From: Panaeolus papilionaceus
Taxonomy: Eukaryota; Basidiomycota; Agaricomycetes; Agaricales
NCBI GenBank assembly: GCA_015501605.1
Contig: JADNRZ010000001.1
Coordinates: 1,178,001-1,242,000, forward strand
Direction: 5' to 3'
Length of the DNA: 64,000 bases
The translations under genes and the position numbers were made by a program. The notes below the pieces were generated by a model. It worked only from the letters and a program-made list of their open reading frames with translations, searched no databases and was not told the DNA's origin. Positions 59,893-64,000 of the stretch are shown here, piece by piece. Within the stretch, counting starts at the first letter, position 1. Every line of letters begins with the position of its first letter.

Positions 59893-60825
59893 TTATGTAG
59901 CCCCTGACCTACGACCCTTATAAAGAGGTGGCTTCAATTCATCCCTGTTCCACGATCTGATGTGAAGCGAGCCACGTCTAACGGGTATGTCTACTAGATG
60001 TGTGCCCTTGGGGTTTATCCCAGAACTTGAAGACGCTTCAGCTCCGAGTGTAGATATCATCTGGGGATTTTGGAGGGCAAGGGGAGGTAGATGCCAGAGG
60101 TATTTGTCGGAGGGTTGTGTAGCTATGGAATCCTTGGATTTTGCTTGAGATTTGAGTCGCCGTCGACGCCATAGATAGGCTACAACTCCGAAAGTTATGA
60201 GTCCCCCAGCGACAGCATTAATGGCTATCGCGATAGTTGCAACCTTGGAAGACCTTGTAAGGCATGAGACGGTGTAGTTAAATTCGATGCAGGTGATTAT
60301 AGCTGGCCACTGCGTCCCCGTCCTACAGATGGCAAAGTTGAGCGAATGTTCCCCATCCGGTGACAGCCCCGTTGCGTCGCATAATGGGATGCCATTTGAC
60401 TCTCGGTTTCGTATGAGGTTATCTGACGTCACAACAAAGTCTTTCCCATCTACCTGGCAAATCATGCGCCGACCCTTTGACTTCTACGATAGGTGTTCGA
60501 CTGTTGCTTCAACGACAATGAGTGTACCTGCATTCTCATGACAATTTGCGGCACTCAGCTTCATGCGATGCATGTCGATTCATATAACAGGGTCGACATA
60601 CCAGTAAAGTTGTATAAAACGCTCGATATCCTGATTAGATCCATCGTGGAGAAACCGGTCGATCAGAAAAAGGTGGCTCGCCGAAGCGGGAGCAGTCGAA
60701 TCTGGGAGCTGGGGGCCAATCCCCAAGAGGACCAACCCAACCACCGTCGTTATACTTAATGTCGTTTGATATGTACCTGGAACGAATACCCACAGAGGAA
60801 TATCGGCGTCGAACGGCGTCGACAT
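59893..60825 (-). pseudogene. Tandem family copy B, internally deleted and frame-disrupted
   Basis: Begins like copies A and C (MSTPFDADIPLWVFVPGTYQ) and shows FGEPPF-like sequence in a shifted frame, then from about 60465 an open frame with MICQVDGKDFVV, VPLCDATGLSPDGEHSLNFA-like sequence that jumps almost directly to a membrane helix (ATIAIAINAVAGGLITFGVV), RRRRLK, KGTHLVDIPVRRGSLHIRSW and a weakened PY motif (KPPLYKG). About 200 residues present in A and C, including the NLENAL and GRPLGLHHL blocks and the stalk, are missing. With the frame break in the first part, a damaged copy is the simplest reading, although the 3' frame could still be expressed. Confidence 0.7.
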
Positions 60826-61393
60826 TGGCCCAGACTGAGCAAGGAAAGTACTTAGTTCTTATTCAACAGTAATCATCATTTTGACAGTAGGTGATTTATC
60901 AACAACAGGGTCAGCTTTCTGGGATCTCGTCCGCAGTCACTGTCATACGAAAGCTGGGTAAAACCGCTCTAAAAAGGGCGAAAATGCAAGTATAAGTGAG
61001 GTAGACAAGGTCAGCAATGATATGATGTGGTTGAAGAGTTTTGAAGGACGCTGTTTGACGCGCGCTCACGATCATGCTTCAGTGACATAATGCACCAGCA
61101 TTGAACCCCTAACAAGGAATATGAAAAGCACAGAAGGGGGAAAAAATGGTATATTCAGAATTTTTCATCGGCGTAGGATGTTGAGCATGTTGTCAAGAGA
61201 TTCAACTTACTGCACAATTCATTTATGGGGACGTAATGCATCTGATGATTTTTATTATCATGGTACCAATTGTAATTCCAAAGAAATAATTTACATAAAC
61301 GCTGATCAATCGCTGTACAGCGGCGTCTGCTTAATACACTATAAGTAAGCTACCACAAAATTACATAGGTATAAAATCTATACGCAGAGATAC
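60826..61393. other. Spacer between family copies B and C
   Basis: About 570 bases without a supported gene; the frame at 61121-61348 has no motif. Confidence 0.5.
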
Positions 61394-62994
61394 TTATCCA
61401 CGCTGACCGTTCTGTGTAACCCCTGACCCGTTCTTGTAAGGCGGTAGGCACTCGTCTTTATCCCAAGATCTAATATGAAGTGACCCTCTTCTAATAGGGA
61501 GAGCCGCAATATGTGTACCCTTCGAATTTGTCTCCGAAGGTGACGAAGGTCCTCGAGCTTCAGTCCCCGCTGCGGACGCCAACTTGCGACTTCGAACTTG
61601 AAGGGAAGACATATGAGGGTTCAAGCCATCTGTATCGTAGGGTTGCACTCTTTCGGCTGCCTCAGCCTTTTTCCGATTTATTTTTTGCTGGCGACGCCAG
61701 AGATAAATCACGATTCCGATGACAAAAAGTCCGCCAACGATCATGTTAACAGCTATAGCAATTATTGCAGGTCTAGAAATGCCTGAAAAAGAGGAGATAT
61801 AATGCTCATGAGAATTCCTGGTGATTTTTAGGCATAGCAAGGTTGTACTTACCAGCAGAAGTGGGCAGCTGAGTGGACGTAGACAAGGGCGATACGCTCG
61901 GTTTAGGCGTTTGAGAAATGGCAGCAGGTAAGGGCGCGTTCTGAATCATCAAATGATGAAGACCGAGGGGCCTTCCAGAGGTCGAGGTGTAAGTAACTTC
62001 GAGATGATGCTTTCCGGGCGGAAGCTCCACCGTCGTGAAATGTGGCAGCCCTATCTGTGTCGCTGTGGGGGTAGACGAAATACGAGGGATGGTGAATGTT
62101 ACCGGAGGGTACTGATCCAGCACGAATGATCCTTTTGATTCTTCCCTGCTACCCCCGCTGCCCCCTACGGATGGATCATAGAACCCAAACCACTTCAGTT
62201 TTGTCCCTATTCCCGGTCGAAGTAGGTGAATCAAGAGTGAGGACAGCTAGCTTTAGGCATCCTTACCGCTAAATTTTACCACAACCTTGGACCCATTGGT
62301 GCTCGTATGATGTCCAAGGTCTGTGACCTGCCACGATGGATCTTCGTAAGAGACTATCGACGCATTATGATGCAGATAAACAAGTGCATTCTCGAGATTT
62401 GTAGAGGCCGAAGGGGTCACTTTGAGGATATCAAAGTATAGTGACGGTGACAAGCCTGAGGGGTCGATATGGATCGTGAAGTTGAGAGAGTGTACGCCGT
62501 CAGGTGAAAGCCCTCCAGAATCGCACAGGGGTACACCATTCGATAGTCGGTTTCGGACAAGGCTATCTGGTGCTACAGCAATGTCTCTCCCGTCTACTTG
62601 ACAAGTCATGCGCCACCTTGTTCTGTTATTTGGGTCAGGTTCGACTGTTCCTTCGACAACTATTCGAGTACCTATTCACGTCAATCAGCAAGTCATTTAG
62701 AAGCCTTGGCCACCTTTGGACGTCACGACGAGCAGCAGGGAAGCGCCTGTTATCACTCAATGTAGACATTAACGCACCAGTAAAGTTATGGAACAGACTC
62801 GATCTCCCCACATCGGTAACCAGAGGGGGTATTTCCGTTTCGGAAAAGGGTGGTTCGCCGAAGAGAGAAAAGTTGAGCCTCGAGGTTGGTAGCCACATCT
62901 GTTCATCCCAACCTTGTGGACTCAATTGGATGTCTTTGGATGTATTCGGCACGTACACCCAAAGAGGGGTATCAGAATCGCTTGGCGTCGACAT
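61394..62994 (-). CDS. Tandem family copy C: single-pass membrane protein with RRGS and PPY motifs
   Basis: Exons, in coding order: 62994-62778, 62671-62267, about 62206-61854, about 61780-61394; roughly 450 residues. The start MSTPSDSDTPLWVYVPNTSK aligns with copies A and B. Seen: FGEPPFSETEI, MTCQVDGRDIAVAPDSLV, LCDSGGLSPDGVHSLNFTI, NLENALVYLHHNAS, HHTSTNGSKVVVKFSG, LKWFGFYDPS, FTIPRISSTP, HHLEVTYTSTSGRPLGLHHL, stalk, helix (AIIAIAVNMIVGGLFVIGIV), RRQQK, KGTHIAALPIRRGSLHIRSW, and DECLPPYKN. Same exon phases as copy A, so they arose by whole-gene duplication. The helix is preceded by a Ser/Thr/Pro stalk as in A. Function unknown. Confidence 0.85.
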
Positions 62995-63589
62995 TGCAGC
63001 AGGTCTGACAGGAGAGGTTTTGGCGCTACACAACAACCATGGAAGTCAATAACAAGATTGCGAACTCAGGGTCGGCGACATATTTCGTGAGGGCGAAGTA
63101 CGGTTGCCATCAAAGAACTGCGATCATATCCTTGGCAGTGTAAGACAAGTGTAAGAAGAGATTTCCAATGCCATAGGTTCAGAGCACTCCGAGTCCCTCA
63201 CGCGTTCATCTTCATCAAACGTTTATTTAGGTTATCAGAAACACTCGCTTCGTGGGTTTGACTCCTATTAGTTGATTTCCTGTTTGCACACAGTGGGTAT
63301 GATCCATGAGAACCTAGAGACTCCCGCGAGAGAACTGCCCGTACAATCATATTGCTCAGTGCACTACTAAGTAGAAAGGTTAAATTACGCAGGGCAAAAT
63401 CAGAGGAAGAACGAGAGACCCGTGCAATCGAAACTTGAGCAAACTATCGTTCACGCCGATTACCCTAGGAGTATAGAAAGACATGTAGTAAATTACAAAC
63501 AACATGACAGTCATAATTACTGTACAACGGATGCTGGAAGAAACCAAGTTAAGTAAGATAAGTACGGGACGAATGATAACCCGAACATG
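62995..63589. other. Spacer between family copies C and D
   Basis: About 595 bases, holding the promoter of copy C. No coding signal is seen. Confidence 0.5.
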
Positions 63590-64000
63590 TCATGTAGCCT
63601 CCGATGCGTTATGATCCTTGTAAGGTGGTGGTGTTTCCTCTCCGATTCCGGACTGGAACCAAGGTCTGATTTGAAGCGACCCTCTCACAATAGGGAGACG
63701 CGATATGCGTGTGCCCTTTAAGGGTATAGTGGGCCTTGACATTGACAAGGACTCCTGGGCCTGAGACCCAGGCTCACCTGCAGGCGCAACTTTCTATCTA
63801 TGAAGAGAAGTTGGGTGTGGCTGAAGGTATATATCGTAGGGCTCTACCGTTTTGGCCACCTTGGATTTTTTATAGATTTGTGCCGACGCCGACGCCAGAG
63901 GAAAACGAGGAGTCCAGTGACCACCAACACAGCAACGGCAACATTCACAGATATCGCAATCACTGCAGATTTAGCGATACCTACAAACAATTCATATCTT
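63590..64000 (-). pseudogene. Tandem family copy D, 3' end only, with frame breaks
   Basis: The window ends inside this copy. Seen in coding order: intron end, GIAKSAVIAISVNVAVAV as start of the membrane helix, FLWRRRRHKS, then the frame closes at a run of six A bases; the expected cytoplasmic frame (KVAKTVEPYDIY) reads on in a different phase, and a stop interrupts again before VAPAGEPGSQAQE. The end is preserved: KGTRISRLPIVRGSLQIRPW and EETPPPYKD. Two phase changes within about 250 bases suggest a pseudogene, unless an unseen small intron explains them. RRGS has become VRGS. Confidence 0.6.

Noticed and set aside
1..64000. CRISPR array, bacterial operon structure or prophage
   Set aside because: The window is intron-rich eukaryotic DNA; no regularly spaced direct repeats were seen.

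Overview
The window looks like nuclear DNA of a mushroom-forming basidiomycete (Agaricomycetes type). Almost every gene is cut by GT-AG introns of about 45-70 nt, genes lie close together on both strands, and the proteins include fungal-only families: a seven-helix DUF6533-like protein, a Zn2Cys6 plus fungal_trans regulator, an Apd1-type thioredoxin-like ferredoxin, an F-box protein and an Ivy1-like BAR protein. All exon coordinates were read by eye from splice consensus and frame continuity, so allow 1-2 nt of error. No homology search was run.

Left part (1-24.5 kb): a PHD/chromodomain protein, diphthamide synthase subunit Dph1, a DUF6533-like membrane protein, a gene-poor stretch (9.2-13.5 kb) holding a MITE-like element, a small membrane protein followed closely by an Sch9/Sck1-type AGC kinase, a second gene-poor stretch (17.1-21.8 kb), then a head-to-head pair of Apd1-like ferredoxin and SIRT5-like sirtuin.

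Middle part (24.7-48.1 kb): a dense run of mostly housekeeping genes. These are an unknown mitochondrial-type protein, an acyl-CoA dehydrogenase, the Zn2Cys6 regulator, a Pab2/PABPN1-type RNA-binding protein, mitochondrial ribosomal protein bL19m, the Ivy1-like protein, mitochondrial aspartyl-tRNA synthetase, the F-box protein, RNA polymerase III subunit RPC34, a phosphopantetheinyl transferase, a Mak32-like PfkB protein, NC2-beta and SmF.

Right part (48.7-64 kb): a DUF2423 (YBL028C-like) nucleolar protein, a second seven-helix protein, ribosome biogenesis factor Erb1, actin-related protein Arp4, and a minus-strand tandem array of four paralogues of a single-pass membrane protein ending in an RRGS site and a proline-tyrosine motif. 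Two of the four copies look damaged.

Most notable signals: the tandem membrane family, several introns that need GC donors, two introns whose donor appears mutated away from GT, a likely 5-nt micro-exon, five head-to-head gene pairs, tight convergent gene ends, and the MITE-like element. No tRNA, rRNA, CRISPR array or autonomous transposon was recognised.
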